38,868 nucleotides of DNA from a virus. Of the stretch, positions 8,893 through 17,169 are shown one piece after another. A model generated the notes under the pieces. It was given only the letters and a program-made list of their open reading frames with translations, ran no database searches and had not been told where the DNA came from. Within the stretch, counting starts at the first letter, position 1; the number at the start of each line of letters is the position of its first letter. Position numbers and translations under genes: made by a program. The DNA is taken from positions 1-38,868 of the IMG/VR virus record IMGVR_UViG_3300033153_003073; one strand, 5' to 3'.

Positions 8893-9500
8893 TGGGGAAG
8901 GTTTGTACTCTTTGTTATATTGAAAAGACAAACGAAGAGTTTAATAATAAAAAAGACTCTAAAGATAAATTAACAACATGGTGTAAACAATGTACTTGCG
9001 AAAAATCTTTAGCTTATAAGAGAACAAAAGACGGCATAGTTTCTGCATTATGGGCTATACAAAAAAGAAATTCTCTTGAAAGAAAAATGAACTTACCTAC
9101 TTATTCAAGAGAAGAGTTAAGAGAATGGTTATTTTCTCAATCTTTGTTTCACCTTCTTTATGATAATTGGAAGCGTTTAGATTATCAACCGGACTATAAG
9201 CCCTCAGTCGATAGAAAAGATGATTATATCAGTTACACAATGAGTAACATTCAGTTAATGACTTGGGGAGAAAATAGAGAAAAAGCACAAAGTGATATAG
9301 AAAATGGAATTAATCGTAAATATTTAAAAGCTGTTTCACAATTTACTAAAAATGGAGAGTATTTAAAATCATTTTATAGCATTAATGAAGCATCAAGACA
9401 AACAGGTGTAAAAGATACAAATATTTCAAGAGTTTGCAGAGATATAAGAAAATCCGCAGGCGGTTTTAAATGGAAATATCAAACAGAAGAGGAGTTTTAA
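8892..9500 (+). CDS. HNH homing-endonuclease-like protein with NUMOD-type C-terminus (copy 2)
   Basis: A 202-residue paralogue of the 2547-3176 product. It keeps the N-terminal zinc-ribbon pairs (CTLCYIEK at about 5-12 and CKQCTC at about 31-36), the HNH signature SVDRKDDYISYTMSNIQLMTW around residues 99-119, and a C-terminal NUMOD1-type module (INEASRQTG ... AGGFKWKYQ). It is wedged between the giant internal protein (stop/start overlap TAATG at 8890-8894) and the main tail fibre gene, which begins at the base after its stop. Its last codons, GAAGAGGAG, provide the fibre gene's ribosome site, so the insertion has been tuned not to harm the neighbours. Likely cuts intron-free target alleles of related phages. 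Confidence 0.85.
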   Translation: MGKVCTLCYIEKTNEEFNNKKDSKDKLTTWCKQCTCEKSLAYKRTKDGIVSALWAIQKRNSLERKMNLPTYSREELREWLFSQSLFHLLYDNWKRLDYQPDYKPSVDRKDDYISYTMSNIQLMTWGENREKAQSDIENGINRKYLKAVSQFTKNGEYLKSFYSINEASRQTGVKDTNISRVCRDIRKSAGGFKWKYQTEEEF

Positions 9501-12500
9501 ATGGTATCAGAACAGTTCACAAATGTATTTCAAGGTTTTGGAAATAACTTTGAAGAATTAGCAGGCGGTAAAGTATATGTAACAGATAGAGATACAGGCG
9601 ACCCAATCACAACATGGTCAGATTTTGAAAAAACAGTTCCAAATGCTCACCCGGTAATATTATCAGCATCAGGAAAAGCAGTAATTATTTTAGATGATGG
9701 AGCAGTAAATATTGAATTAACAAATTCATTAGATGCTACAATATGGACTCTCAATAATTACGATGTTTCAACTGATACAATAACAGAGCCAGTATTACAA
9801 GACTTTTTTACTGCAATTCAACAAGCTTGTTTAACAAGCGAAGAAAATGCTTCAGACTCAAGCGATAACACAGACACAAACGCAGCATTAACAGCAGCCG
9901 ATGTAGTAACAACAAATGCTGATGTAGTCACTACTAACGCAGATGTGGTAACAACAAATGCAGATGTTGTCTTAACTGGTGCAGATGTAGATGCTACTAA
10001 TGCTGATGTAGTATCAACTAACGCTGATGCAGTCTCAACAGCAGCAGATGCAGCAACAACAACAAGCGACAGAGCAGCAGTTGAAGATTTGTATGATACT
10101 TTTGATGATAGGTATCTAGGCACAAAGTCTAGTGATCCAACTTTAGATAATGATGGAAATGCTCTTCTTACAGGAGCAATATATTTTAATGATGTTGTCA
10201 ATCACACAAGATTTTACAATGGTGCTGCCTGGGAAGACCCAGAAGAAACCGCAACATCAGGTGCAGCAACAGCAACAACTAAAGCAGCAGAAGCAAGCGC
10301 AAGTGCAGCAGAAGCAGCAATATCAGAAACAAACGCTGAAACCGCAGAAACCAATGCACAAACAGCAGAAACAAACGCTGAAACTGCACAGACAGCAGCG
10401 GAGACAGCTGAAACTAACGCTGAAACTGCCGAAACTAATGCCGAAACCGCTCAAGGATTAGCTGAAACAGCACAAGCAAACGCAGAGACAGCCGAAACAA
10501 ACGCTGAGACTGCTCAAACGGCAGCGGAAACCGCAGAAACAAATGCCGAAACTGCACAAACAGCAGCAGAGTTAGCAGAGACAAATGCAGAAACCGCTGA
10601 AACAAATGCGGAGACAGCAGAAACAAATGCTGAAACTGCAGAGACTAATGCAACAACAAGTGCAAGTGCAGCAGCAACAAGTGCAGCTGAAGCAGCAGCA
10701 AGTGCAGCTTTAGCAGATGGAAACATTATTGTAAAACTAAGCTCTGTAGCATACGGATACACCAAAAAAGTAGACAAAGCCGACAGATGGCTAGAAACAG
10801 ATACACCAAATGTAATCGTTGATAAGCTTGGTGATGATGCTAGGTTTGGTGATGGGTTGGTTAGTAGAAACACAGAATTAGATAATCATACAGCGACTTC
10901 TACAGATGCTTCATCAAGCATATATCAAACAGATGATACATCAATGTTTTCAGTTGATGATGCTGTTCAAATTGTAAACTATGAGACTTCTGAGATTGAA
11001 ACAAAAGGTATCATCACAGCTATATCCACGGATGTATCAATAACTTTAGGTGATGCAGACACATATAATAGAGTAAGTGGAACAAAATATATAGCTAAAG
11101 AACTCCCACAAGCAGAATTCGACCTAGCACCATTCGCAAGTGGTAGTACAGATGAGTTACTAGATGCTGCAGTTAATGGAGCTACTACACAGTCAGACCA
11201 TGGTGTAGGGGATTTTATAGTTACTGGTAATGAGTTGGCTACTAATGGAGATTTTGATACTGATTTTACAGGATGGACAGAGAGTGACGAAACTGCGTTA
11301 TTCACAGTAACAGCAGGAGTAGCTAAGATAGATAGAAATAATGGAACCGGAAAGATAACATCGTCAGCGCTAGGATTAATTACTGGTGTAGAATATACTA
11401 TAACAATAGATGCTATTAGTTTTGGGGTGCCAAGTACAGATATAGTGAGGGTGAATTTTGATGGTACACCATATGATTTTACAACAGTCGGAACACACAT
11501 AATTACTGCGACAGCAACTAACACTACAGGAGGAATAACTATACAAGCAAGTGGTTCTGTTATATCGGTAATTGAGTTCGATAATGTTTCAGTAGTAGCC
11601 AAAAACACAATCTACCAAAACATAGCATCATCAACAGCTAATGACCTATTAACAGATACAGAGAAGTTCCAAGTACTTACAAGAGTAACAACTCAGGATA
11701 TTCTAAGAGATACTACAACGGGTTATGATGCAATCAGAGGGCTTAATTTATTTGCTGCTGGAGTTTCAAACGATACTATTGCTTCTACTACAAATTATAG
11801 CAAATTAGGAAATGGCTTATATCACGATGGTACTCAAGAGGTTACAATCTCAGCACTTAGAACAACTCTTAATGGTTTAGCCTATCATCCTATATATTCT
11901 GCACAAGGTTGTAGACAGTTTAGTGATAACAAAGATTGGTATGAAACTACTGATACTGTAACATCTGTTTATGATTGTCATGCAAATAGAAGTTCAAGCA
12001 CCACATCGGGTAGACCAGATGGTAAAGTAGAAAATATTGTTTACTATGAACAGTTAATCTTCAAACCAACTTATAGCCAACAAGCTAACGAACATGATTT
12101 ACTAGCTGAGAGTATTGATTTAGGTATGGCTGAATATACAGGAGTTGAAACACTTATAAGAAACCAAGAATTAGCTTCTGCAACACAAACAACAGTAGCA
12201 GTATTAAATTCTGAACCAGAACCAGTTATAGGTGGTTCTATATATCATAATAGTTTAGCTAGAAGAATTGAAAGTTATGTTGATGATGATACAAACTGGG
12301 TTATGACTTTAAATAGCTCTATGGCTATTGTAGTTGATACAGATATTTATTATACGACTAAAGCAAACCACAACCTAACACAAGGTACAGCACTATCAGT
12401 AAAAGCTGTATGTGACCCTCAATATTTACCTAGCGATTGGTTATCATATTTAGCAGGTGGCAATAGTGTTGATATAGATTTTGCACTTGTAAATGTTAAT

Positions 12501-13352
12501 GATGGTACAAGTATGTTACCTGATGGTGTTATAGATGACTTCTTAATGCCTACTAAAATATTATCAGCTTCAACAGGCGGTGATTTGATTTATGATAATA
12601 GTGCTGGAACATGGGGAGCAGGGACTACAGATATTGCAACAAATGTAGATAACATTATTACAAGCACAAACCTACCAGCTGATGATGTTTCTTTAAGCAG
12701 TTATACATCTCAGAATGAGCCTTTTTCTCAATCTGACCCAATGCCAGTAAAACTAGTACAACCTAAAACAATAGCTACTAATAGTCATAGTATCTACAAA
12801 GGTGCAATGCTTACTAAATGTGTTACTGGTAAAGTAGCTGTAGGTAATGGTGTTAGAGGGTTGGAGAGTAAGGTGTTGGAGAATGCTGAGTTCTATAGTG
12901 GTAGTTATGATGGAGAGATAGAAGTAGGAGTAAATATAATAGTAAAACATGGGGATGTTGTAAAAGTAGTAGATGATAGCTTTGACGATGCAAGCTATGG
13001 TGAATATTATCAAAGGAATGGCTCAGATATATCATTTACTCCACTTGCAAGTGGAACTGGTTTTCAGAACCCTACATTTTGGGAGTCTTTGCAAACTACT
13101 CCAGAACACACACCAATAACCCTAGACGAAGAAGACAGTCCATCATGTAAAGTATTCAAAACACTAGCTGTAGACCCTGATAACAATGAGTATTGTATTC
13201 AGCCTATGGGTAAAGAAGTTATCTTTGATGTAGACTATGGTGATACAGGAGAGTTTGAACAACTTACAAATGGTGTGATTGATGATGATAATGCTAATAG
13301 TGTAAGAACATACGTTGGTATGCAAAGAACAGGAGTATTTAAAAATGACTAA
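9501..13352 (+). CDS. Large tail fibre / receptor-binding protein
   Basis: A 1283-residue protein. Residues 1-100 (LAGGKVYVTDRDTGDPITTW ... NIELTNSLDATIWTLNNYDV) resemble the virion-attachment beta domain found at the start of many phage tail fibres. Residues about 130-190 carry seven-residue NADVVTT repeats. LGTKSSDPTLDNDGNALLTG with ...FYNGAAWEDP (about 200-250) is a widespread fibre module. Residues about 270-405 are Ala/Thr/Glu/Asn heptads (AETNAET), probably a triple coiled coil. A carbohydrate-binding jelly-roll-like segment lies at about 575-690 (NGDFDTDFTGWTE). The rest is probably beta-rich and exposed, the likely host-range determinant. The fibre ends 8 bases inside its accessory gene. 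Confidence 0.8.
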   Translation: MVSEQFTNVFQGFGNNFEELAGGKVYVTDRDTGDPITTWSDFEKTVPNAHPVILSASGKAVIILDDGAVNIELTNSLDATIWTLNNYDVSTDTITEPVLQDFFTAIQQACLTSEENASDSSDNTDTNAALTAADVVTTNADVVTTNADVVTTNADVVLTGADVDATNADVVSTNADAVSTAADAATTTSDRAAVEDLYDTFDDRYLGTKSSDPTLDNDGNALLTGAIYFNDVVNHTRFYNGAAWEDPEETATSGAATATTKAAEASASAAEAAISETNAETAETNAQTAETNAETAQTAAETAETNAETAETNAETAQGLAETAQANAETAETNAETAQTAAETAETNAETAQTAAELAETNAETAETNAETAETNAETAETNATTSASAAATSAAEAAASAALADGNIIVKLSSVAYGYTKKVDKADRWLETDTPNVIVDKLGDDARFGDGLVSRNTELDNHTATSTDASSSIYQTDDTSMFSVDDAVQIVNYETSEIETKGIITAISTDVSITLGDADTYNRVSGTKYIAKELPQAEFDLAPFASGSTDELLDAAVNGATTQSDHGVGDFIVTGNELATNGDFDTDFTGWTESDETALFTVTAGVAKIDRNNGTGKITSSALGLITGVEYTITIDAISFGVPSTDIVRVNFDGTPYDFTTVGTHIITATATNTTGGITIQASGSVISVIEFDNVSVVAKNTIYQNIASSTANDLLTDTEKFQVLTRVTTQDILRDTTTGYDAIRGLNLFAAGVSNDTIASTTNYSKLGNGLYHDGTQEVTISALRTTLNGLAYHPIYSAQGCRQFSDNKDWYETTDTVTSVYDCHANRSSSTTSGRPDGKVENIVYYEQLIFKPTYSQQANEHDLLAESIDLGMAEYTGVETLIRNQELASATQTTVAVLNSEPEPVIGGSIYHNSLARRIESYVDDDTNWVMTLNSSMAIVVDTDIYYTTKANHNLTQGTALSVKAVCDPQYLPSDWLSYLAGGNSVDIDFALVNVNDGTSMLPDGVIDDFLMPTKILSASTGGDLIYDNSAGTWGAGTTDIATNVDNIITSTNLPADDVSLSSYTSQNEPFSQSDPMPVKLVQPKTIATNSHSIYKGAMLTKCVTGKVAVGNGVRGLESKVLENAEFYSGSYDGEIEVGVNIIVKHGDVVKVVDDSFDDASYGEYYQRNGSDISFTPLASGTGFQNPTFWESLQTTPEHTPITLDEEDSPSCKVFKTLAVDPDNNEYCIQPMGKEVIFDVDYGDTGEFEQLTNGVIDDDNANSVRTYVGMQRTGVFKND
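9895..10060 (+). repeat. 21-bp coding repeats (NADVVTT heptads)
   Basis: Within the fibre gene, about seven tandem degenerate 21-bp units encode variants of N-A-D-V-V-T-T. Codons differ between units (GCTGAT, GCAGAT, GATGTAGTC, GATGTGGTA), so the array is old enough for synonymous drift and is held at the protein level as a heptad coiled-coil stalk. Confidence 0.8.
10327..10650 (+). repeat. 21-bp coding repeats (AETNAET heptads)
   Basis: A second, longer coiled-coil array in the fibre gene: roughly fifteen units of seven codons encode A-E-T-N-A-E-T variants. Unit number probably sets stalk length and could change by recombination between units. Confidence 0.85.
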
Positions 13353-14043
13353 GCAAATAATTAGAGTTTTAGGAAAAGGTAAAATAGATTCGGCTAAGGC
13401 TCTATTGACCAAGCATTACAACAAAGAACATAAGTCGGCTTGGTTAGAGGCTATGAGGGGTGAGTATGATGGGTTGTTTCCATTCAGCATTGAAGCAACT
13501 TTTGATGAATATTTAGTTCACTTTGATGGGGATACTCCTTTAACCTCTGAGGAATATCAAGAGACAACAAATAAATTGATGTTGATTATTGACTACTCAG
13601 AAGATGAGAACTATGTAGCTTTCAATGAGTGGATAAAAGAAGTAAGAGTTATTCAAGAAGCAGTTGAGGAAGTATCACACTTAGATGATGAAGGAATGAA
13701 AATAATTGATGTTGCTTATCAGCCAGAAGTTACGGAGCTTGTAAGACCTTATACTCCTATGACTACAGAAGAAGTCGTAGCACAAGTAGACAGTTATATT
13801 TATACTGCAACACTTCCAAAAGTTATAACAATGAGACAAGCAAGATTGGCTCTATTAAACGCAGGACTTTTAACAACTGTAACAAATGCAATCACAGCAG
13901 GAACAGATGAAGCGTTAAAAATAGAGTGGGACTATGCAACAGAAGTTAAAAGGGATTGGGCTAGTTTAATAACAATGGCAACTGCTCTTGGATTGACTAG
14001 CGAACAGTTAGACGGATTGTTTATTGCAGGTAGTAAATTGTAA
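13345..14043 (+). CDS. Tail-fibre accessory / assembly protein
   Basis: A 232-residue protein. I place the start at ATG 13345 because AGGAG at 13331-13335 lies at the right distance, giving an 8-base overlap with the fibre gene (ATGACTAA). The C-terminal segment from about residue 158 (ITMRQARLALLNAGLL ... IEWDYATEVKRDWASL ... LGLTSEQLDGLFIAG) matches a module widely found in the gene directly after phage tail fibres. Such proteins are thought to help fibre folding or attachment. The N-terminal 150 residues are acidic and unfamiliar. Role follows from C-terminal family resemblance and position. Confidence 0.6.
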   Translation: MTKQIIRVLGKGKIDSAKALLTKHYNKEHKSAWLEAMRGEYDGLFPFSIEATFDEYLVHFDGDTPLTSEEYQETTNKLMLIIDYSEDENYVAFNEWIKEVRVIQEAVEEVSHLDDEGMKIIDVAYQPEVTELVRPYTPMTTEEVVAQVDSYIYTATLPKVITMRQARLALLNAGLLTTVTNAITAGTDEALKIEWDYATEVKRDWASLITMATALGLTSEQLDGLFIAGSKL

Positions 14044-14444
14044 TGAAAGCAAAATTAGCGTTTTATAAGGGCAAAGGAAATTGGATTGATAAAGCAATCA
14101 GAATATGGACTAGTAGCGATTATAGTCATGTTGAATTAGTTATTGCTGATATGTGGTATTCTACAAGTCCGAGAGATTTAAAAGTGAGAGCAAAAGAAAT
14201 CAAACCTAAAAAGGGTCATTGGGATTTTATAGAAATTGACTTAGATCAAGAACATTTTAGACAGTTATTTAAAGAGACAGTAGGTGCAAAATATGATTGG
14301 TGGGGGATATTTTTAAGTCAGCTATTCCCCTTAAATATACATAGTAGAAAAAAGTGGTTTTGTAGCGAATGGTGTGCAGAAGCATTACAATTAGCAAAAA
14401 GCAATAAATACAGTCCAGAAGACTTATATAAGGAGGTCACATAA
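14043..14444 (+). CDS. Permuted NlpC/P60-like (YiiX-type) hydrolase
   Basis: A 133-residue protein with the layout of circularly permuted NlpC/P60 (YiiX-type) papain-fold proteins: an early His in SSDYSHVELV (His29, Glu31), the central YDWWGIFLSQLF segment, and a late Cys motif WFCSEWCAEAL (Cys107, Cys111). In this family His29 and Cys107 would form the active pair. It starts as TAATG over the fibre accessory stop and is directly followed by the holin gene. In phages such proteins occur beside lysis or tail genes and may cleave peptidoglycan peptides or ester/amide bonds; the actual substrate is not evident. No signal peptide. Confidence 0.65.
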   Translation: MKAKLAFYKGKGNWIDKAIRIWTSSDYSHVELVIADMWYSTSPRDLKVRAKEIKPKKGHWDFIEIDLDQEHFRQLFKETVGAKYDWWGIFLSQLFPLNIHSRKKWFCSEWCAEALQLAKSNKYSPEDLYKEVT

Positions 14445-14818
14445 TGGGATTTTTAAGCGGTTTATTTACAAGCGATGTAGCAGAAAAAGCAGTAGATGGT
14501 ATTTATAACGGTGTAGATATGGCGATTTATACAAATGAGGAAAAAGCGATAGCTACTCAAAAGCAGATTGAAACGAAATTAAAACTTTTACCTTTGTTTG
14601 ATCCTTTCCGATTAGCTCAGAGATATATCGCAATAATATTCACAGTCAATTTTGTGCTTGCTTTTTGGATAGGAGTGTTTATTTATTTTCAAGGAACTAA
14701 AGATGCCTTAGACACTTATATTAAATTAGTAGAAGCGTTTGGCTTATTTTGGATAATGGGAGCGATAATTACTTGGTATTTTACAGGCGGAATTATAAAC
14801 TCTTATAAAAAAAAATGA
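14444..14818 (+). CDS. Putative holin (GTA-type 3TM holin family)
   Basis: A 124-residue membrane protein. The N-terminal 60 residues are an amphipathic, charged region; LFDPFRLAQRYIAIIFTVNF at about 51-70 begins the membrane part, with hydrophobic segments at about 60-80 and 93-116, and a Lys-rich C-terminus (SYKKK). The FDPFRxxQRY pattern followed by paired membrane helices resembles the 3TM holins of gene transfer agents and related phages. Overlap with the preceding gene is ATAATG. It would make the inner-membrane lesion letting lysozyme reach the wall. Confidence 0.65.
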   Translation: MGFLSGLFTSDVAEKAVDGIYNGVDMAIYTNEEKAIATQKQIETKLKLLPLFDPFRLAQRYIAIIFTVNFVLAFWIGVFIYFQGTKDALDTYIKLVEAFGLFWIMGAIITWYFTGGIINSYKKK

Positions 14819-14824
14819 TATAAT
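14796..14824 (+). promoter_or_regulatory. Extended -10 promoter before the lysis genes
   Basis: TATAAT at 14819-14824 is preceded by TG at 14816-14817 (TGATATAAT). No good -35 is visible at 17-18 bases. It straddles the end of the holin gene and would start RNA near 14831, 21 bases before the next ATG. Confidence 0.6.
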
Positions 14825-14851
14825 AATAAAAAGCAACGAAAGGCTACAAGA

Positions 14852-15355
14852 ATGACTCCTGAACAAACAGTTCAAAATAATCAAATCAAAGAGTTAGATG
14901 TTATCAAAGGCTTAGAGGATGAAGTATCAAATTTAAAAAACGGTCAAAAAAAGATTGTTGAAGTGGTGGAAAAACTACAAGATACAGTTGATTTTGAAGT
15001 CAAAGAACAAAATGAGTTCACTAAAAGCGTTAAAGAAGAATTTGATAAGGGAGCTAAAAAGTTTGATAGCTTGGAAAGTGATATAGAAATGTTAAAAGAA
15101 AATATGCAAATAGGCTTCAATGAGATTAAAACAGCCATTAGAGATAAAGAAATGCAAGAGGTTAAAGATCAGCTTACATTAATGACTAAAAGCAAAGACA
15201 CAAAAGAAAATAGAAACTCTATGCTGAAAAACGGTCTAATCATTGCAGTTGCTACAGTAATCGGTACAGCTATTTTTACGAATGTTCCACATGTATCTTT
15301 TGCTAAATCAAAATTACTTCCAGTAGCAGCCAAGCGTGGAATACAAGGGGATTAG
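14852..15355 (+). CDS. Coiled-coil protein with one C-terminal membrane segment, lysis block
   Basis: A 167-residue protein. Residues about 8-120 are charged and helical with heptad character (VEVVEKLQDTVDFEV, SDIEMLKENMQIGFNEIKT). One hydrophobic segment lies at about 127-146 (LIIAVATVIGTAIF), then a short basic tail. This resembles XhlA-type holin partners or inner-membrane spanin-like proteins in shape only; no sequence family is certain. It has its own extended -10 promoter and stands between the holin and lysozyme genes, which supports a role in lysis or lysis timing. The next gene overlaps its end by 20 bases. Confidence 0.6.
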   Translation: MTPEQTVQNNQIKELDVIKGLEDEVSNLKNGQKKIVEVVEKLQDTVDFEVKEQNEFTKSVKEEFDKGAKKFDSLESDIEMLKENMQIGFNEIKTAIRDKEMQEVKDQLTLMTKSKDTKENRNSMLKNGLIIAVATVIGTAIFTNVPHVSFAKSKLLPVAAKRGIQGD

Positions 15356-15566
15356 TAAAGCCGACCATCCAAAATGGATTGGTTGGAACTACATTGAAAC
15401 CTATCGAGCATTATGCAGAAATCAAGATTGTACGCACTTTTTAGATAGCGATAAATCTCTACAGCAATCAGTTAAAAACTTTCACATCAAACAAAAGCTA
15501 TACATAATCATATTTAATCTACTTCCTTATGTGCTTATTTATGGTTTATTTCAAATAAAAGGATAG
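15336..15566 (+). CDS. Small protein with C-terminal membrane helix, lysis block
   Basis: A 76-residue protein starting with GTG at 15336; no ATG is available before the conserved-looking part. Residues 4-30 (KGISKADHPKWIGWNYIETY) are followed by Cys27/Cys32 and a hydrophobic segment at about 54-72 (YIIIFNLLPYVLIYGL). I do not recognise the family with confidence. It lies between the coiled-coil membrane protein and the lysozyme, so it may be a spanin or antiholin substitute. Its stop is the TAG of AAAAGGATAG, which also forms the ribosome site of the lysozyme gene. Confidence 0.55.
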   Translation: MEYKGISKADHPKWIGWNYIETYRALCRNQDCTHFLDSDKSLQQSVKNFHIKQKLYIIIFNLLPYVLIYGLFQIKG

Positions 15567-15572
15567 TTCCAC

Positions 15573-15968
15573 ATGAAACATTTAATGAAACATATCAGAC
15601 TTGATGAAGGCTTCAATGGGATGCCATATGATGACACGCTAGGTATTCCAACGATAGGTATAGGCACGAAGCTTCCTTTAACAGAAGAAGAAGCTGAATT
15701 GATAGCTGAACATAGAATGAGCCAGAAGATAAATCATCTTCTTTCAGAAAAACCAATAGTCCTTACATTAACACTAACCAGACAAGAAGTTTTATTTAAT
15801 ATGGCTTTTCAACTTGGAGTAAATGGATTGATAAAATTCAAAAAAATGTGGGATGGAATAGAAAACCACGACTTTGAAGAAGCCTCAAAAGAAATGAAAA
15901 ACTCTCGATGGTATCTACAAACCACAAGTAGAGCAGAAAAATTAATGAGACTAATGCGAAACGGATAA
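15573..15968 (+). CDS. Endolysin, T4-type lysozyme (GH24)
   Basis: A 131-residue muramidase cleaving the MurNAc-GlcNAc bond. Residues RLDEG (Glu12), YDDTLG (Asp21) and PTIGIGT (Thr27) line up with the T4 lysozyme catalytic triad Glu11/Asp20/Thr26. Further matches are LFNMAFQLGVNGLIKF and SRWYLQTTSRAEKLM near the C-terminus, equivalent to T4's NMVFQMG and SRWYNQTPNRA. It is about 30 residues shorter than T4 lysozyme, missing part of the middle lobe. There is no signal or anchor sequence, so release should depend on the holin. The ribosome site AAAAGGATAG overlaps the preceding stop. Confidence 0.9.
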   Translation: MKHLMKHIRLDEGFNGMPYDDTLGIPTIGIGTKLPLTEEEAELIAEHRMSQKINHLLSEKPIVLTLTLTRQEVLFNMAFQLGVNGLIKFKKMWDGIENHDFEEASKEMKNSRWYLQTTSRAEKLMRLMRNG

Positions 15969-15972
15969 AAAT

Positions 15973-16170
15973 TTGATAGCAGAAACTCCTAGAAAATATG
16001 AAAGCCTTAAGAACGCAGATGTTAAAAGGAGTTTTCAACACATTATAGACTCTATCCTAGAATTCAAAGAAAAGAACCCCCATGTTACAGAGAGAGAATT
16101 ACACATATTTGCTATTGGTTCTATAGATGGAAGAACTAAACAGAAGAAAAACAGAAGAAATATCAGATAA
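15973..16170 (+). CDS. Small hypothetical protein after lysozyme
   Basis: A 65-residue basic protein beginning with TTG at 15973; no in-frame ATG exists, so the start is uncertain. The sequence (FQHIIDSILEFKEKNP ... RELHIFAIGSIDG) looks helical, with a basic tail (KQKKNRRNIR). I do not recognise it. It closes the lysis block before an 83-base gap leading to the early region. Confidence 0.4.
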   Translation: MIAETPRKYESLKNADVKRSFQHIIDSILEFKEKNPHVTERELHIFAIGSIDGRTKQKKNRRNIR

Positions 16171-16253
16171 TCTTTCAAATTCATTAGGTTCTTAAGCTTT
16201 ACCTTAGTTTCATAATGTTACAATTCTTTATATCAAAAAAAAGGATAGCAGAT

Positions 16254-16388
16254 ATGAAAGAAAAACACATCATAGTGGACGAAGAAATCCACAAACAAGC
16301 AAAACTCCAAGCAACACAAGCAGGTTTAAGTATGAAAGAATACATTAGACTATGTCTCGCACAATGTAAATCCGATAAAAAGGTTTAA
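16254..16388 (+). CDS. Ribbon-helix-helix (Arc/CopG-like) microprotein
   Basis: A 44-residue protein. The sequence KHIIVDEEIHKQAKLQA followed by AGLSMKEYIRLCLAQ has the strand-helix-helix spacing of ribbon-helix-helix DNA-binding proteins (Arc/MetJ/CopG class): a short N-terminal strand, helix A, a Gly turn, then helix B. It is the first gene after the lysis block and would fit a small transcriptional regulator of the early region. Its start is fixed by AAAAAAAAGGATAGCAGAT in front. The fold call is from pattern, not from a search. Confidence 0.6.
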   Translation: MKEKHIIVDEEIHKQAKLQATQAGLSMKEYIRLCLAQCKSDKKV

Positions 16389-16389
16389 T

Positions 16390-16512
16390 ATGTTAGTAAT
16401 GCTAATTATAATCGGTTTTCTATCAGCACTAATCGCAGTTGTGGAATATACAGAGAACAAAAAGCGTAAGTGGGGATGCAATTATGCACATAAGTCCAAA
16501 CGAATTATTTGA
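16390..16512 (+). CDS. Single-pass membrane microprotein
   Basis: A 40-residue protein starting one base after the previous stop. Residues 1-18 (MLVMLIIIGFLSALIAVV) are a membrane helix followed by a basic tail (ENKKRKWG). No family recognised. It overlaps the next gene by 29 bases in another frame, which lowers confidence. Confidence 0.4.
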   Translation: MLVMLIIIGFLSALIAVVEYTENKKRKWGCNYAHKSKRII

Positions 16513-16669
16513 AAAATGGTTTGAAGAAGAAGGAACAAAGCGTGAGAAATCAATCGCACAAACTGATGAAATGTATTTGAAAGAATGTGCAAACTTTGCT
16601 TTTCTTGAAGGGTTTTTTGCAGCAAAAGAAGAAGATTTAAAAAGGATGAGAACAGATGAAAACATATGA
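16484..16669 (+). CDS. Small hypothetical protein
   Basis: A 61-residue acidic protein. I choose ATG 16484 over an upstream GTG because GTGGGGA lies just before it and the protein then starts with MHISPNELFEKWFEEEG. Residues ECANFAFLEGFFAAKEEDLKRM form an amphipathic helix typical of small phage early proteins. Function unknown. It overlaps the Gp157 gene start by 14 bases, and AAAAAGGATGAG in its end serves that gene. Confidence 0.6.
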   Translation: MHISPNELFEKWFEEEGTKREKSIAQTDEMYLKECANFAFLEGFFAAKEEDLKRMRTDENI

Positions 16670-17165
16670 AATAGCAAAAGAATTATTAGAACTACAAGAA
16701 CTAATTGAAAAAGATACTTTTGATGTAAATCTAGAAACTGGTGAGGTTACAGATAATTCAGCGGTGCTAAAAGCATTAGCAGATGAAATCAATCTATTAA
16801 AAGATGAAAAAGCAGATGGAATTGCTTATATTATCAAAGAGTTTAAAGATGCTGAAACTAATCTACAATCAGAGATTAAAAGACTTCAAGAGCGTAAAGC
16901 TATGATGGGTAGAAAGCAAGAAAGTCTTAAACAGTTGTTAGAGTACCTATTGAAAGGCGAGAAGCTTAAAACTAATAAATTTACATTTAGCTATAGAACT
17001 TTACAATCAGTAGAGAGAATAGATGAAAGTCTTATTCCCGCAGAGTTTTTAAATGTAGTAGAAACGATTAAACCAGATAAGAAAAAAATCAAAGAAGCTC
17101 TATCTGAATTCAATCAAGTCGCTGGTGCAAAAATAGTAACAAATAAATCTTTAAGTGTGAGGTAA
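16656..17165 (+). CDS. Gp157 family protein
   Basis: A 169-residue protein of the siphovirus Gp157 family: long helices with a central EIKRLQERKAMMGRKQESLKQLL coiled stretch (about 85-110), then the family's C-terminal pattern FSYRTLQSVERIDESLIPAEF and PDKKKIKEAL. Gp157 homologues sit in early recombination/replication blocks of many phages. The founding member was linked to a phage resistance effect when cloned, but the molecular function is unclear. Here it directly precedes a candidate single-strand annealing protein, suggesting a link to recombination. Confidence 0.75.
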   Translation: MKTYEIAKELLELQELIEKDTFDVNLETGEVTDNSAVLKALADEINLLKDEKADGIAYIIKEFKDAETNLQSEIKRLQERKAMMGRKQESLKQLLEYLLKGEKLKTNKFTFSYRTLQSVERIDESLIPAEFLNVVETIKPDKKKIKEALSEFNQVAGAKIVTNKSLSVR

Positions 17166-17169
17166 CAAA

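Noticed and set aside
10150-10461. Gln/Lys-rich 103-residue + strand ORF
   Set aside because: It is the out-of-frame reading of the Ala/Glu/Thr heptad array in the fibre gene.
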